Shown: positions 10,639-22,790, counted from the first letter of the stretch. The stretch is 64,000 nucleotides of DNA from Acanthosepion pharaonis (GCA_903632075.3 CAHIKZ030001778.1:686501-750500), one strand, 5' to 3'. The notes: generated by a model not told the origin, from the sequence alone. Translations and numbers: made by a program.

Positions 10639-12010
10639 CTAACGAGGAACTCCTAGGTCTTTTGACAAGTTTGCGCTGGATGAGGAGGAGGGGGTGATCG
10701 GGTTGGGAGGGGGTAATGGGGGATAGACTGGGTAAGGGAGTGGATGAATTGTTTTTTTCGAAGATGAGGATTTGAATATGGGGGAAGTTCGACGTGGGGA
10801 TATCATTTTGAACTTGGGTTTATTGTCTTTTTTTGGCGACGATAAAAGTGTGTATTTACCTGGGAAGGACATCTTGCTGGCGGAAGCATCCCCTTCCGCT
10901 GGCTTGTTCTTGGTTTCCAGTTCCTTCTTTAGCATAATGAATTTCTATCTTTTCCTTTGAAAGGCTCGCATATAAAACAACTGGTGTCTTTAAAGTCTCT
11001 GCAGAGCTGGTCTTTTCTTCCTTCTTAGAGCTGGAGCTTAATAGAGATGGGCCTACTGGTGTCTTTTTGTTCTTTTTAGCCACTACCTATCAATCACCCT
11101 CCTTCTCTGCTGTTTCAGGTGCTGAGACAAATAGAGTCACACCGTTCTTTTGGTCCTTGTTGTCGGTCTTTTTGTTAGTCTCATTCATAGGCAAAGGACT
11201 ATGATTTAATGTTATGCACACCTTTTCCTTTGGAGAGGGGCAAACTGCAGAGAGATGCCTATTCTCGTCGCATTAGCAGCAAGTTGGTTTCCGCCCTAAA
11301 ACGCTAAGTGGAAACTTTATGCCACTTAAAAACATCCAACTGGAGAATGTGTTGAATGATTTGTAGTCCATCATCATGTAATATTGCCCCTGACCTATAT
11401 TTTCCGGAATCAACTCTATGAAGTGTCCGTACTGCATTAGAAATGTCCCTACCTGTTGACCGGAGATGAAACTGGGTACTTCGTAAGCCGTAACACTGGT
11501 TCGTTATAGCCCTTGGTATTCAAATTTTAATATTCAATCTTTGTTTTGCAGGTCCTTCTGTGTCAATACAATGCATTCTTCAGGAGTGAACAATAGTATT
11601 TCCGACATAGGGAAATTCTTTCGTTTGGAAATTTGTTGGATTTTCACCCCCAACTTAGCCAACATCTTGATGACATAATCTTTGTTAAATTTAATTATCT
11701 TATTTAATTTGTTGTTAATGACAAAGACAGAAATTATTTTTTCTCCACAGCTTCCAACACTGGCGGGTTTATAATGAGTCCATCTGGTGTAATTAGGTGT
11801 TCATATTGCCTAGTCTGCTAGACAAATTCCTCAAAGTCTATGACACATTGAGGTGTCGATTTCCATGTGGAGGGTAGGGCAGTAGACGAAATTTCTTTGT
11901 CCTCCCTTTTTTCCATGTCTTTGCCAGTTTGTAAGAGTGTAGTCTGGTCCGTTTTCAGGGGTTGCAAATAGAGCTTTGACGGCCCTACTAATGCCCTCCC
12001 TCATCTATTA
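10639..12010 (-). pseudogene. LINE ORF1 (gag-like) relic with CCHC zinc knuckle
   Basis: Nucleic-acid-binding ORF1 protein of a LINE, spread over several frames. From the N-terminal side: STALPSTWKSTPQCVIDFEE (about 11850-11905), LIINPPVLEAVEKK, KDYVIKMLAKLGVKIQQISK (about 11630-11690), MSEILLFTPEECIVLTQKDL and FNTFSSWMFLSGIKFPL. The zinc knuckle at 11240-11281 has spacing Cys-X2-Cys-X4-His-X4-Cys and reads C-C-stop-C-D-E-N-R-H-L-S-A-V-C. A long Ser/Lys/Pro-rich tail follows (10640-11083). At least six stops or frameshifts are needed to join these. Order and orientation match the endonuclease fragment at 9716-10140. Confidence 0.72.
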
Positions 12011-12019
12011 GGGACAAGG

Positions 12020-13630
12020 TAGGAATGGTTGGAATAAAAAAAAAGTTATTGGGCCATGTCAAAATCTGTATGTACAAAACAGGGAAAAAACACTAGTCAA
12101 TCTGGACAAAGCAATCGTATAGTAATAGTTCTTCACGCACCAACAAACTGAGTAAACTTAATGACTTGCGACCAATCGCCGGTCACATGCCGCACTTGTT
12201 TATATCTAGGTCGAGAAGGCAGTAATTGCTTGAGGTGTTACCAAAAATATGCAGGACGTACTCATGTATAAACAAGAGGTCACATGCTCTTTCTTGCTTT
12301 TTCGACGTAGGATCGACGTGACACGCTGTAGATTTCTTTATGTTCCATTCAGTCGTCTTTCAAGACGAACAGATAATGTCTAAGTTTCTAATCCATATAG
12401 TAGGACTGGTTCATTCTGGTTATTCATAGCAATGACTAGATATCGGATACGACACCTTAAATAACTTTAAATAGTGTAAAGCCGAAATACATTAAAACAA
12501 GAGGTATATTTATTCGTGTGGTGTACTTTTTAGGCGTGAAATTCGTGTCTAAAATGTTGAGGTTGACTCATACGCCTGTTGTAGTTTTAAATGTATATTT
12601 TACGCCAGAAACGTCGAAGTTGACTGATACGCCAGATCGATTTGTACTCTGCAATAAAATGTGACTTAATTCAGTATAACAATTCAGAATCTGTTTTGAT
12701 AATACATCTTAAAGATAATTTATAGCGAGAATTTTGACGAGCAGGTCCACTGACTCTTAAACAGAAGTCTCATGTAACGAAAATAGAACTTATAATATCT
12801 GGAATAAAAATTACTATGTTGAGTCTTTAATGTCAGTTGCATTAAATAACGAGTATTCGTAATAACTGCCAAAGTATTGGATATAAAGCGAATTGAAAAA
12901 CACAAATAATACAAGACATCGGAATATTGGGAAAATTATCATTCGATACTCAATCGAAAGTAAAGTCGGTGACTTTCACGAAACATTGTGCGAAAACATC
13001 TAACGCGGATTCTACTAATGGAAATAAGATTTAAAATGTTATTTATGACAACAACTTCAAACGAATGAAAAAAAGTTTAGGTTCGAATGGGATAATTAAA
13101 CGAAGCATTTCTTCAAAAAGATAAAAAATGGAGGTAAGGAAATTAATGAAAATTGTATATTTCTCGAGATAAAGATCTATTGGAAATAGAGTAACAAAAT
13201 GAATAAAATATATTGGAAGAAAATTGGAAACAGCGAAATTCTACTAACAAAGATACTTCTATAAATAATAATAATAAAAAAAACAACATTGATAAAATGA
13301 TCTTTTATATTTAATTCTTATGTTTATTCTAGTCTCATATAATTATGCTGTTGGTTCGAGGTTCTGTCGACATTTTATATAAACGCTGATATGTCAGAAA
13401 ACGATGATTAGCGACAGGTGTCAAGAATGACAACTGCATATCGGGGCGAGAGGAATACATAATGGCAAGCGTGTACTTCATTTGCTGCAGGTATGAACAA
13501 TCAGAAAGATCCCAGTGTCTTTGTTATTTACCAAATGGTTATAAGAAAACAAGGTCGAGTCTTTTCCATACCGATCACTATAATTACTTGGGTTAAATGT
13601 TATCTTCTCCACATATCCTCATAATATACC
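12020..13630. other. Unassigned AT-rich stretch
   Basis: No protein homology recognised. A diverged pair of about 60-bp units with TTGA(G/C)TGA(C/T)TCATACGCC-like words lies at 12520-12640. Confidence 0.5.
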
Positions 13631-13639
13631 TTTTACTTT

Positions 13640-13712
13640 GTAATCCTCTATCCTGAGTGACTCCCGGGACTTTTAAAGGGTGAGCATCATTGTAAAAAAA
13701 AAAAAAAAAAAA
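13640..13712 (+). repeat. LINE 3' end with poly(A), dispersed copy 1
   Basis: The tail TAATCCTCTATCCTGAGTGACTC, a spacer and GGTGAGCATCATTGT lead into a run of about 20 A. Related tails are at 38820-38905 (same strand) and 61360-61435, where LINE coding sequence precedes the tail. Confidence 0.6.
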
Positions 13713-13719
13713 AATAAAT

Positions 13720-14690
13720 TGTGGAGCGGGGTTACTTGTGTTCAGTTGCCATGAGTAGTTTTCATCAGCAGTTCGGCGAGAGAAAAATCTCTAACCACTG
13801 CCGAGAATTATCGATGCAAAAAGTTCTTTTCCGACAAGTACGAGCCAAAAGAAGGGATACTGTGGCAAAAATTTCAGTTAGCGTTAATGAAGTAGGAAGA
13901 AATAATTCACAGCAAGCCCGATAGAATACTCATGCTAACCAATGTCTATCGCCGAAAGCATCTCCAATGAACACGCGTGAGTCCGCGCTAGACCTCTTAT
14001 CAATCGAAGAAGTTCGCCTACTCTAGTCAGTCTTACCGTCTCTTAAACACGGTTAACGTTAGTGAATATATGCGTTGGTACTATGGAGAAATGCTGGTCC
14101 CAATAGGAAATATGAGAAAACAACAAAGCCGCTGGAGGCAGTGTGATGATTCGTGTAACGTTCTGTTGGGAAAATACTAAGTCTTATCATTTACGTGGAA
14201 GGTACTTTGCCGCGTATTACTTACCTCATGATCACTGAAGACATGAAAACAGTCTTTTATGATGTCAGTGGCATCTTTCAGCAGTATGCAACACTATACG
14301 AGTTGTGAGAGAATGGCTGGAAGGTATCACAGATAGGATTTATTAAACAAATACGTCAAAATTTCTATTTACTCTAAAGATTACATGTACGATGGTGGGC
14401 TAAAGATTCCGTAAATATATTTAGATGAAGACATACGTTTGCGTTCAAAAGATATTTAGTTGAAGGCATGCAATTGGGTTCAAGATATATTTAGTTGAAG
14501 CTATAAAATTGTGTTCAAAATATTTAGATTTCAGCATATTTAATTAATATGGGGTATTTAACCCCATAGAGATCAAAATCAACCAACCAAATAATGCTAG
14601 AGTTGTAAAATTTTGCATACATTTCAACACTTCTTATTAATATCTGTATTTTTTTTTAATTTCCAGGTAATCTGACTGTTGGAGCGTATA
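13720..14690. other. Unassigned stretch
   Basis: An open frame at 13721-13924 has no recognisable domain. 14420-14530 holds diverged copies of TATTTAGTTGAAG(C/G)(C/A)AT. Confidence 0.45.
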
Positions 14691-14960
14691 AATTCCTCCT
14701 GGGGGGATTTCTAGCGCGTTATTTATCATCTCTCAGTTGCGTCTCTGTCTTTGGGCAGAGTGCGCTGAGGGGCTTCTCTGTTAAAGGACAGAGGGGCAAC
14801 TAAGAAAATTATACTGAAGAGGTGCCCAGCCCTGTAGAACAGCTGCCCGAGGCCGCGCCCTCCCATTGCACAAGAGGGAGGGACCGGTGCTCGCATCGAG
14901 GTCAGCGCAACCGACGGTTGCGGGGACGGTGGGTAATTCTTGTCAGATCCACCACATTCA
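14690..14960. other. GC-rich islet with short hairpins, unidentified
   Basis: Stands out from AT-rich surroundings. Contains TCTGTCTTTGGGCAGA and CTTCTCTGTTAAAGGACAG, both able to form short hairpins. I cannot match it to a known RNA and make no call. Confidence 0.3.
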
Positions 14961-14969
14961 TGTGAATTA

Positions 14970-15750
14970 CCATATTTTTCGGCTTACGAGACGGACATCT
15001 TTTTCTAAAAAATACCCCGAAAAATACGTGTGCGTTTTCCAAGACGGATGTAAGGCAACACCCAGGCTCAAATAAGCTTGGACGGTCACGTAATTGGCTT
15101 GAATGATAGGCACATGGATTTGTATGTTGAGTTCTTACACTATAATGTTAGCTATCTATTTAATTCAGCCTTTTATATGATGTAACCTCAGTACTTTGTT
15201 GTTACAAGAATTTCCATAAACCTTCCTGGAACCGAGCCACAAGCTTAGACATTTACTAGCATCAGCGGGAGTCTTTCTGCTCTTGACTAGTATGTTATAT
15301 TGCAGTTTTTTGTGTATATATACTAGTGAGTTAACACAAATGCCTTGACTCACTTTATAGTCCACCAATAGAAGGTTAACCCATCAGAAGACGTAGAACA
15401 TTCAATCCGTCGTGTAAAAAGGCGGCCATTTTGTTCACTCTGCCCGAATGTCCAGTCCAGCTTGTCAGGCGAAGAGAAACAGAAGGACGAACTATGCTCT
15501 GCTACTTTTACCAAAAATATCCACTGCTAACCTCTGGATTCTATACACGAAGACGACCGTCATTATGAATAACATGTTATTGCCATACAAAGTCGGACGA
15601 GTTATTAATGTAAACAATACGTGGCGCCAATATGTGAGGGACGTTTGTTGAATGTGTTGTGGTATGGGAATCACTTTTCTTAGAAATTTCTTTTCAATAT
15701 TTGGGTGCGTCTTCCAGGCCGCAGCATCTTGAAAGCTGTAAAATACGATA
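14970..15750. mobile_element. Possible hAT-like non-autonomous DNA element
   Basis: The left edge, CATATTTTTCGGCTTACGAG, followed by a GACGGACATC motif and GTGTGCGTTTTCCAAGACGG, has an inverted counterpart near 15700-15748 (GGTGCGTCTTCCAGGC, then TAAAATACG). This is the style of ends known from hAT-type MITEs. No transposase is visible. Boundaries are approximate. Confidence 0.35.
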
Positions 15751-15759
15751 AGTGGCATC

Positions 15760-16085
15760 TGTAAGCTGGCCAGTTCATCCTAACACACTGCATTCATACA
15801 GGAATGGTTTCAAGAATATAAAGAAATTTGCCTTAAACTTAATAGATTTATATCCTATTGATCACTTATGGGACATTATTTTATGCATTTCTGTTTCGTT
15901 AGCATTTGTCATTTTGGATTCTATATTCACAATATTTGCTATCCAGCATTTTTCAGATGTCTGTCATACTCAGAAACATCCTCGAAATTTTGGATCGCGA
16001 GTAGATTTTACTCATTCTATTTTTCATGCTTAGTTGTGAGGATGACAACAAAAATGAGCACATTAGTCTGAACGGAAAGATACAT
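15760..16085. other. Unassigned stretch
   Basis: Partly open frame at 15752-16033 without a recognisable domain. Confidence 0.4.
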
Positions 16086-16288
16086 ATCGTATATACTCAT
16101 ATATGAGACGACTTCATGTGTCGTACAAATCCAGAATTTTAACCCTTTCAAAAAAATCCTGTGTATAAAGTAACTGGTCACCGAAAATGCATGATTTTTT
16201 ACCGCTTCAAAAAAAAAAAAATTACTTGTGAATAATACGACTCCTATTTTTGCGTAAAAACGATGAGAAAAACTCGTATATATACGGT
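16086..16288. mobile_element. Small inverted-repeat element (MITE-like)
   Basis: The left edge ATCGTATATACTCATATATG and right edge CTCGTATATATACGGT are imperfect inverted copies about 200 bp apart. No coding capacity. Confidence 0.45.
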
Positions 16289-16740
16289 AACTAGCAGTAT
16301 AACCCGTCTTCGCCCGGGTCTTTCATTACTGGGAATTTTGCCATTCAATCGAAGCAGTTTAAGTTTAAAGTCAGCCTAAAATCAATATTAGTAACAACAA
16401 TTGGGTGTAACTGAGACACATCCCCAAATGTAGTGGGGGTCAACAATTTCAATGTGGGGAAGGCCCTGAAAAAAGGCCATTTTTGCATTCTCAAACTTGC
16501 AAGGAAGAAACCTCTTCCATGGACCGCTTTTGATGTTTGCGCAAAGTGTAAACAAGTTTTTCTATTTTTCACCTTCAAGATTGTAATTTTTTCCAGCCAA
16601 TTTGGACTCAAGATTTATCTATCAAACAAAAAAATTTCAACGAAATCGGATGAAAAGTGTGAAAAACGCATAAACAATATCCGATAACACACACACACAC
16701 ACACAAAGCACATGAGAATTATAGATATATAGATAACAAA
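16289..16740 (+). repeat. Dispersed non-coding retroelement-like repeat with (CA)n tail
   Basis: Begins CTAGCAGTATAACCCG, with a CCCGTCTTCGCCCGGG hairpin near 16303-16320. It ends with AATTTCAACGAAATCGGATG, then (AC)n at 16686-16706 and ATTATAGATATATAGAT. This layout resembles 3' ends of mollusc and arthropod LINE-type repeats. No coding region is recognised. Confidence 0.45.
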
Positions 16741-16749
16741 AATTTCTCA

Positions 16750-17355
16750 TCTGTAAAAAAAAAAACAAAACAAAACTGACAGAAGCTTATAAGTTACATA
16801 CATTAAACGGACAATTTCACTCTGCCTAACTTTCACGAGTTTTTCAAGTTGAAAGGATTATTGAATAAGGTAGGGCGTAGCTGACGACTTCACTCTTCAA
16901 AAAGTAGAAGTGAAATGATAAAAAAAAATATTTTTGCAAACAGTTAGGATCGAAACAAACTTCTAGTAGTTAATAAAAATTAGCAGAAATTTTTGTAAAA
17001 AATAATTTCCAAGAACGCTTCTAATATTTTGCTGACATTTTTATCGGCTACTGGGACTTGCAGTTTCGATCCTGTTTGTCACCCCCCCCCCAAAAAAAAA
17101 CAAACAAACTACATCTTTGCCATTTGAGTTCCAATTTTCGAAGAGATAAGAAGGCGTCTCTACAATCACCCATGTCTGCACATTATAGGCGCATCTGGGT
17201 TGATCACCGGTCTACATGTGGGGCTAGTCACTGATATTAGGTGAAGCGTAGATTTCCACCATCGGCTAGGATGTAATGTCTCAGGTCAACTTGTTGTTAG
17301 ACTTCCTCCTTTAATAGTCTGGTGTGACATTGAGTGCAAAATCTATTCATCATCA
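16750..17355. other. Unassigned stretch with A- and C-runs
   Basis: No homology recognised. Homopolymer runs lie at 17083-17100. Confidence 0.5.
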
Positions 17356-17359
17356 TCTG

Positions 17360-17860
17360 AGGTGAGTCACATACTATATTTGGAAGAAAATATTCGGATT
17401 TCATTTACTTTGGTGATCATAGCTCTTCACAGCTTCCTGTCTTTTATTGCTTTAAGTCTTAGCAGTACTTGTTCTGACATCCATTCATTTATCTCCTCTC
17501 TCTATGCTCTAGGCACACGTATGATAACAGCTCTCCACAGCTTCCCGTCTTTGTTGCTTTATGTAATTTTACGATCTCACTTTATCTTGGCTCTACTTGT
17601 TCCATCATCTATTCATTTATTATCTCTCCCTATGAGCCCTATCCCTTGAGGACAGGGATGATAACAGCTCTCCATAGCTTCCCGTCTTTTGTTGTTGAAT
17701 AATTCTTGCGTTTTACGACCCCTCTTTGCTTTGGAATACTTGTTTTGTTATCCATTAATTTATTATCTTTGTGTGTTATATACCTTTAGGACGTTGGTGA
17801 TCATGGTTCTCCTCAGCGTCCTGTTGTCACTTTCTAGTTAGTATCCGTATTATGCCCGTA
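17360..17860 (-). repeat. Tandem units of a LINE RT C-terminal end
   Basis: Four imperfect units, with (C/A)TCATAGCTCTTCACAG-like cores near 17417, 17528, 17660 and 17787. On the minus strand they read INEWMSEQV, then KDRKL and RAMI, the last 30-40 residues of a LINE RT. Units are 110-135 bp apart. This resembles local amplification of the LINE 3' coding end, as at 4190-4380. Confidence 0.6.
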
Positions 17861-17868
17861 GTTCCTAT

Positions 17869-18371
17869 CTTTATGTTATGGAGTGGTTTCACAGTGGAGG
17901 CTTGTATTTGTACTAAGTCGGTCCTAAAATAGGTTCGGCGTACAAAACGTTAGGAACTTGATATAATAGGTAATGACGCAGAGAAATCTAGTTGTGGTCG
18001 CTGATACTTTAGTATCCGACTCACGGTCGTCCGGCATCGACTGACTGACCCATTGAGCGACGGTATTTAGTCATCCCCCCACGAGAACATCATGTGGCAC
18101 AAGGCCGGTTTAACGTGGGCTCGGCCAAAAATATGCCCTTTGAACCCGTATAAACTGGTTCAAGGTCGGTTTACCTCTCCGAAAGAGAGTCCGCCCTTCA
18201 GCGTAGCCTCCATCGGGTTCCTCCCCGCCCGAAGGCAGAGAGTTTAACCGATCAGCCGGTCAGCCTGACTGACCCCCCTGAGCGACTCCTCGTTACTCTT
18301 ACTACTCCTACTTATTATAGGTGGGAGAGTCTATTAACTATAGAATAGGTATATTCCACTATAACACTTTA
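17869..18371. mobile_element. Solo LTR (17874-18366) with 5-bp target duplication CTTTA
   Basis: The element begins TGTTATGGAGTGG and ends CCACTATAACA, so its termini are TGTTAT...ATAACA, a short inverted repeat of TG...CA type. CTTTA occurs immediately outside both ends (17869-17873 and 18367-18371). The 493-bp body shares GTTCGGCGTACAAAACGTTA and GTGGGAGAGTCTATTA with the shorter copy at 39849-40094. Ends, length and 5-bp duplication fit a Ty3- or BEL-type solo LTR left by LTR-LTR recombination. No internal gag-pol is present. Confidence 0.85.
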
Positions 18372-18598
18372 AAACCTCCTCGTTTCTCATATAGTCTCTT
18401 TATAGTGTTTTCAACATGTGTCGCTTTAAATCTTTTCTTCAGGTGTTAAAAATTGTCCCGAATACAATACCATATCTGCGATTAGCGTTACTTTGTTTCT
18501 ATGGCGATATTTTTTATGTATTTATACCTTTCTCAGTTTCTAAAACACGTACTTTGGTCTTCCAATGCGCCTTCGTATGATACTATATTACACAGATA
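18372..18598. other. Unassigned stretch
   Basis: No homology recognised. Confidence 0.45.
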
Positions 18599-18599
18599 A

Positions 18600-18710
18600 T
18601 TCAATTTCCGCATCTATTTGATTTTGGCGTCTCCGATATGTAACTTATATATTGGGTTGTCCCTTTCGCTGACAACCATGCATTCCGTAATGTTACGGTT
18701 CATGTTTAGT
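18600..18710 (-). pseudogene. LINE RT fragment (ECMVVS block)
   Basis: On the minus strand: TECMVVSERDNP, then IYKLHIGDAKIK. This is the RT block just before the conserved KYLG motif in LINEs of the type at 24300-25180 (KAECMVVNKK). A 58-bp part (18649-18706) is identical to 23207-23264. Confidence 0.6.
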
Positions 18711-19138
18711 GCTTTTTTTCTTAGTTTCATCGACTACTTTTTTCAGTTATATATTCGAGTTTCTTTTTTAATGTACGATAAACTCAATGTCGTCGACGGA
18801 GTTGTAGTTATTTGGTTAGCAAGTAAATATATAAATATCTATATTGAATTTTAAAAAAAACTTTGATTTCGTCGTTTTTCTTTCTTGTTGATAAAAGTAA
18901 ATTAACTGTTAAAATATTTATTTGTTTCAGAGTATTTCAGGGTAAAATGCGTACAAGTTTCAAGTAAACAAAATTAATAAGTTTCTAGTATTTTTGGTTC
19001 TCCGGTGTCTTTGACTTTCCCCTACTTTTACATGTCATGTTGGCAGCCTGTTGCCAATACCATGATTTTGCATAGTCAATCACCAATGCCTATTTCATTA
19101 TTCTTTCTTTTCAATCTGTTACTGATACTTTCAGAAAG
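18711..19138. other. Unassigned AT-rich stretch
   Basis: No homology recognised. Confidence 0.45.
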
Positions 19139-20277
19139 TACGAGGGTTTCTCAAAAAGTTCTAGAAGGAGTTAGAGAAAAAAAGACGGTTTTTCAGTATT
19201 TTTCAATATAGAACCCGTTGATTTCAATGCACTTGGTGCAACAATGCTTAAACATTGCAATCCCATCACGGAAGAAGATGGCGTCCTGGTCCTCTAAAAA
19301 CTCCTCCAATGCATATATGATCTCATTGTTTTCAAAATGGCGACCATACAGGTGGGATTTGAGTTTAGGAAACAAGAAGTCAGATGGAGCAATGTCTGGT
19401 GTGTAAGGGGATCCAAAGTCACATTTGGCTGTTTCAGCTACTGCAACCTGTGAACAGGCGCGCTATCCTGAAGCAAGAGCATACTTGCCCTCTAATTTCC
19501 TCTGTTTCGACTTGATTGCTTCCTTCAGTTGCCTTAATTATAATACTGTCCATTAATAGTTTTGTTTTCCTTTTTCAGGTTGTCTATGATGATTACACCT
19601 TCAGAATAAAAAAAAAAAGAAAAGAAGCAATCACCTTGCCAACGAGCGCCACTTGCTTGAGCTTCTTCGAAGGTGGAGAACCTCTGTTTTCTTTGAATCT
19701 TTGATTCAGGTTTGAAGTGGTGAACCCAGGCTTCTAATCTGTGGTGCAAATTCTCAGGGCCAACGTGGAGGCAGGTCGGAAGAGTGCTGGAAATGTCAAC
19801 ACATTTCAGCTTCTGCGTCAGCATCCTTGTGACCCATCTTTGAGACAGCATGCTCATCCCCAAGATCTCAGTTAAAACAGTATGGACCGGACCAGAACTA
19901 ATACCTATGGACTTATCTACTGAGCGTTAAGACGTCTGTCATCCAAAACCATACGGTGAGTGGCATCAACTTGTTCATCAGTGGTTGAGATTTTTAGACG
20001 AACTGATCGAGGGTCATCTTTTGTGCTATCCCTGCCCCGCTTGAATTCCGCATCCCACTTCTTCACAGTCACATAGGAAAAGGAATCCTCAGCAAGTGTC
20101 TGTACCATGTACTCGCGGATTACCTTGGGTATCATACATTTCTTTTGCAGGTAATTTATGTTTGCCCCGGTCCCTGTTTTGTTCTTTTTTAGACTCACAC
20201 CTTTGCATGGCCCCAGAAATGAAGACAGAAATCTGAATTATTTTTTCTAGTTTTATAAAAAGTGGTAGTGTCTTGCC
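19139..20277 (-). mobile_element. mariner DNA transposon with broken transposase
   Basis: Transposase relic read leftwards. The N-terminal helix-turn-helix region (19917-20198) contains TVKKWDAEFKRGRDS and DDPRSVRLKISTTDEQ. Next come a linker MLSQRWVTRMLTQ, the first catalytic block (GAT, then frameshifted EAWVHHF, near 19715-19725), the second catalytic block LLQDSAPVH (Asp codon at 19465-19467), the third block YTPDIAPSDF (Asp at 19379-19381) and the C-terminus FPKLKSHLYGRHFENN (19193-19375). The D2-D3 interval is about 86 nt instead of the 105 expected for DD34D, so there is a deletion. The left terminal repeat starts CGAGGGTTTCTCAAAAAG at 19141 after TA; the right one near 20250-20277 is badly decayed. 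Not functional. Confidence 0.85.
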
Positions 20278-20639
20278 ACAAAAAATGATTCTTCTTTCTG
20301 AGTGAGGCTTAGAACTTTATGAACAACCTTCATAAGCTTCACAATATTACCCTTCCACATAATTACCCTAACTCGCAAAACTATTTCTAAATTTCCAGAT
20401 CTTTCTAATAAGGCTGATAATATTTTATTATATTGCCTTGTGTATACCGTTATTACATTGCCGATGGTATATGCTTATAACTTTGATTTGCGTATAGTCT
20501 AATAGTATTATGTACATTTAACATTTCTATGTGTATGTATTTTCCACATTGTCTTCGGAATGCAATATACTCTCTTACAAATAATCTGGTACGGGGCAAC
20601 GAGCAGAAGCGGTAACATTAAGGCGGATTAACCAAGAAG

Positions 20640-20860
20640 AATTACTTAATACGAGTTATCTCCCTTAATATAGACAGCGGAATGAAAACAGCCTACTCAA
20701 GTAGGTTGGATAAAGGGTTTGATTCGAAATTACGAGAACATTAACGAATATCAGTTGAATAAGGTTTGGAGTTCAACAGTCAAAACGTCGTGGCTATATA
20801 GATGTGATCAACAGTTCAAATAATCCAATTTATAATAATCCCATTTATATGTTTCAATCG
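20640..20860 (+). repeat. Degenerate single copy of the SINE family found as palindromes
   Basis: Shares word order with 7360-7500: ACAGCCTACTCAAG, GATAAAGGGTTTGATTCG, AACAGTCAAAACGTCGTGG and CAACAGTTCAAATAATCC. The hammerhead-like CTGAAGAAGG equivalent reads TTGAATAAGG. Weak but colinear match. Confidence 0.45.
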
Positions 20861-21375
20861 ATCACCAGCGATAAAAATAATTATATTTAAATATACTTTT
20901 GTTCAACTACAAGAAACGAATAATGACTACGAGATTCGAATCACTTGATGAGGCGCAATTTCTTTTCTATTGACTCTTTTGATATTACGAACACTGTCAG
21001 AAGGATTACTAATTAAATGCCACAGATTTTAGTGCATCGCGCTTCAACTTCCGAGAGTTGCAGTAATGTTCGCGATAAACTACTTTAGCGCTGTCGATAT
21101 AAGATTCTGCCGGCATCGAAACACAGCTCAGAATTCCGTACAAGTTCACTTAAAGCCAGTGCAGATATATCCTAATGCAAGCTTCTTAAACAACGTCCAT
21201 TGCGAGCTTAAACTACCGACTTAAACATTTCTTATCCGGATTAATTCTGGCTCATAGTGTTTATTTAATCTAGTCCTGGAATTTGGGGATATCATTTGAT
21301 TTTATAGATTTCCAAAGCAAAATTAGTTTTGTACAACATAACAACATTAAAAATAATTTTTTATTGTCCCCAGTC
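20861..21375. other. Unassigned stretch
   Basis: No homology recognised. Confidence 0.45.
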
Positions 21376-21456
21376 CTACTTCTTCTTCTTCCTCCCCCTC
21401 TTCTTTCTTCTTCTTCTTCTTCTTCTTCTTCTTCTTCTTCTTCTTCTTCTTCTCAT
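21376..21456. repeat. (TTC)n microsatellite
   Basis: Imperfect then pure CTT repeats of about 80 bp. Confidence 0.95.
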
Positions 21457-21469
21457 ATACGTATATAAT

Positions 21470-22790
21470 GGGGAAGTTTTATTGTATTTACTTTGGCTTC
21501 TTATCCTTATTCGCTTATGTAACGCGAAATACAATGCGGAGTATTTATTAAACAAAATAGTGTTTTAATGTTAGGAATTCACATTTGATATTGTGGGTAA
21601 GATTAGCTATTTTTTTGCTTTTTGATCATCCATATCCTGTTCACATGAAACGTTTATAGATATAAGCAGGCTTTCATCACATAGGGTTAAAGTTGACTCA
21701 CTTGACGCTTGAACTGAGTTGACAAAGCAACGAACACTATTTTTTATACATAGAATTACGCAAAGCCATTACTGAGATATACCAGTCCACTCGAAAAAAG
21801 TAGGAATAATTTTTTTTTTTGGTGGGGGGGATTTTTTTGTGGGTAAAATTTTTCCAGATTCGCATCCATTAGACTTTCCTGTAACCATGACATTTGACAG
21901 AATCGAAAAATATGAATTTTTATCATTTTATAAATAGAATCCTCGTCATAATATAAATACAGTGTCATATCGATCCTTGATTGTTTAAAGAGTTATCTGT
22001 ACTTTGTTTTTATTTACAAATATCAAGTTTGGAAACGTGTCTATGTCATTACTAACGATATACTACTACGAATTAGGAAAAAGGACATCAGATTTACACT
22101 GTTATCAATGACGTAAACTTGGCATTTTCATAAATGAGAGTAAAGAGTTTGTATTCAAATGTATCATGTAAATGCATTAATGGTTATTTTACTATAGAAA
22201 TGCATTAAAATGAGAAGACTGAGATTGTCAGTGGGTAAGAAATAATGCAAGCAATAGAATAGGGTTATTATATGTATAAATATTATTTTACTAAAGAAAG
22301 GCATTGATAATCAGGAAGGAAGGGATTATAATGGTCAGGAATTAATGCAAATTTTATTAATAGGATCAAACGGTTATATATGTAAATAAAGTGTTAATGA
22401 GTTTGTTGTAGAAATTTGTAGCAAATTATTTTACTAAAGAAATTCATTTTATTAAAGGGTATATTGTGAATGATTTTACAGTAAAATACATTGAATATCA
22501 GGGGAAAATGTTTTTCAGTGAAGAAGATATATGCAAGCATTACTGAAAATTGAACTATTCTGTATTTTCTGAACGTTGTACAAAATATAGCGGTGAAAAC
22601 TTTTGCATGATCCTAATGTTTAAGATATCTTTAGCAATGGGCAAATCATAGCACTTTCTAAAAGATTGATAGTTTTTCAAATGATTAGTCACTCAAGGAG
22701 CCTCTTTGCCTATTGAGCGTCTATTGGGACATCAGGTGAAACATGTGAATACGATCAATCACTAATGACGGCGAGAAAATGGTCTGATCT
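21470..22790. other. Unassigned AT-rich stretch
   Basis: 22140-22560 has loosely repeated words (TTATTTTACTA(A/T)AGAAA, ATTAATGCAA) suggesting very old duplication. No coding homology. Confidence 0.45.

Noticed and set aside
14690..14960. Structured non-coding RNA in a GC-rich islet
   Set aside because: Short hairpins exist but no conserved motif of a known RNA class was recognised; kept only as an unassigned stretch.
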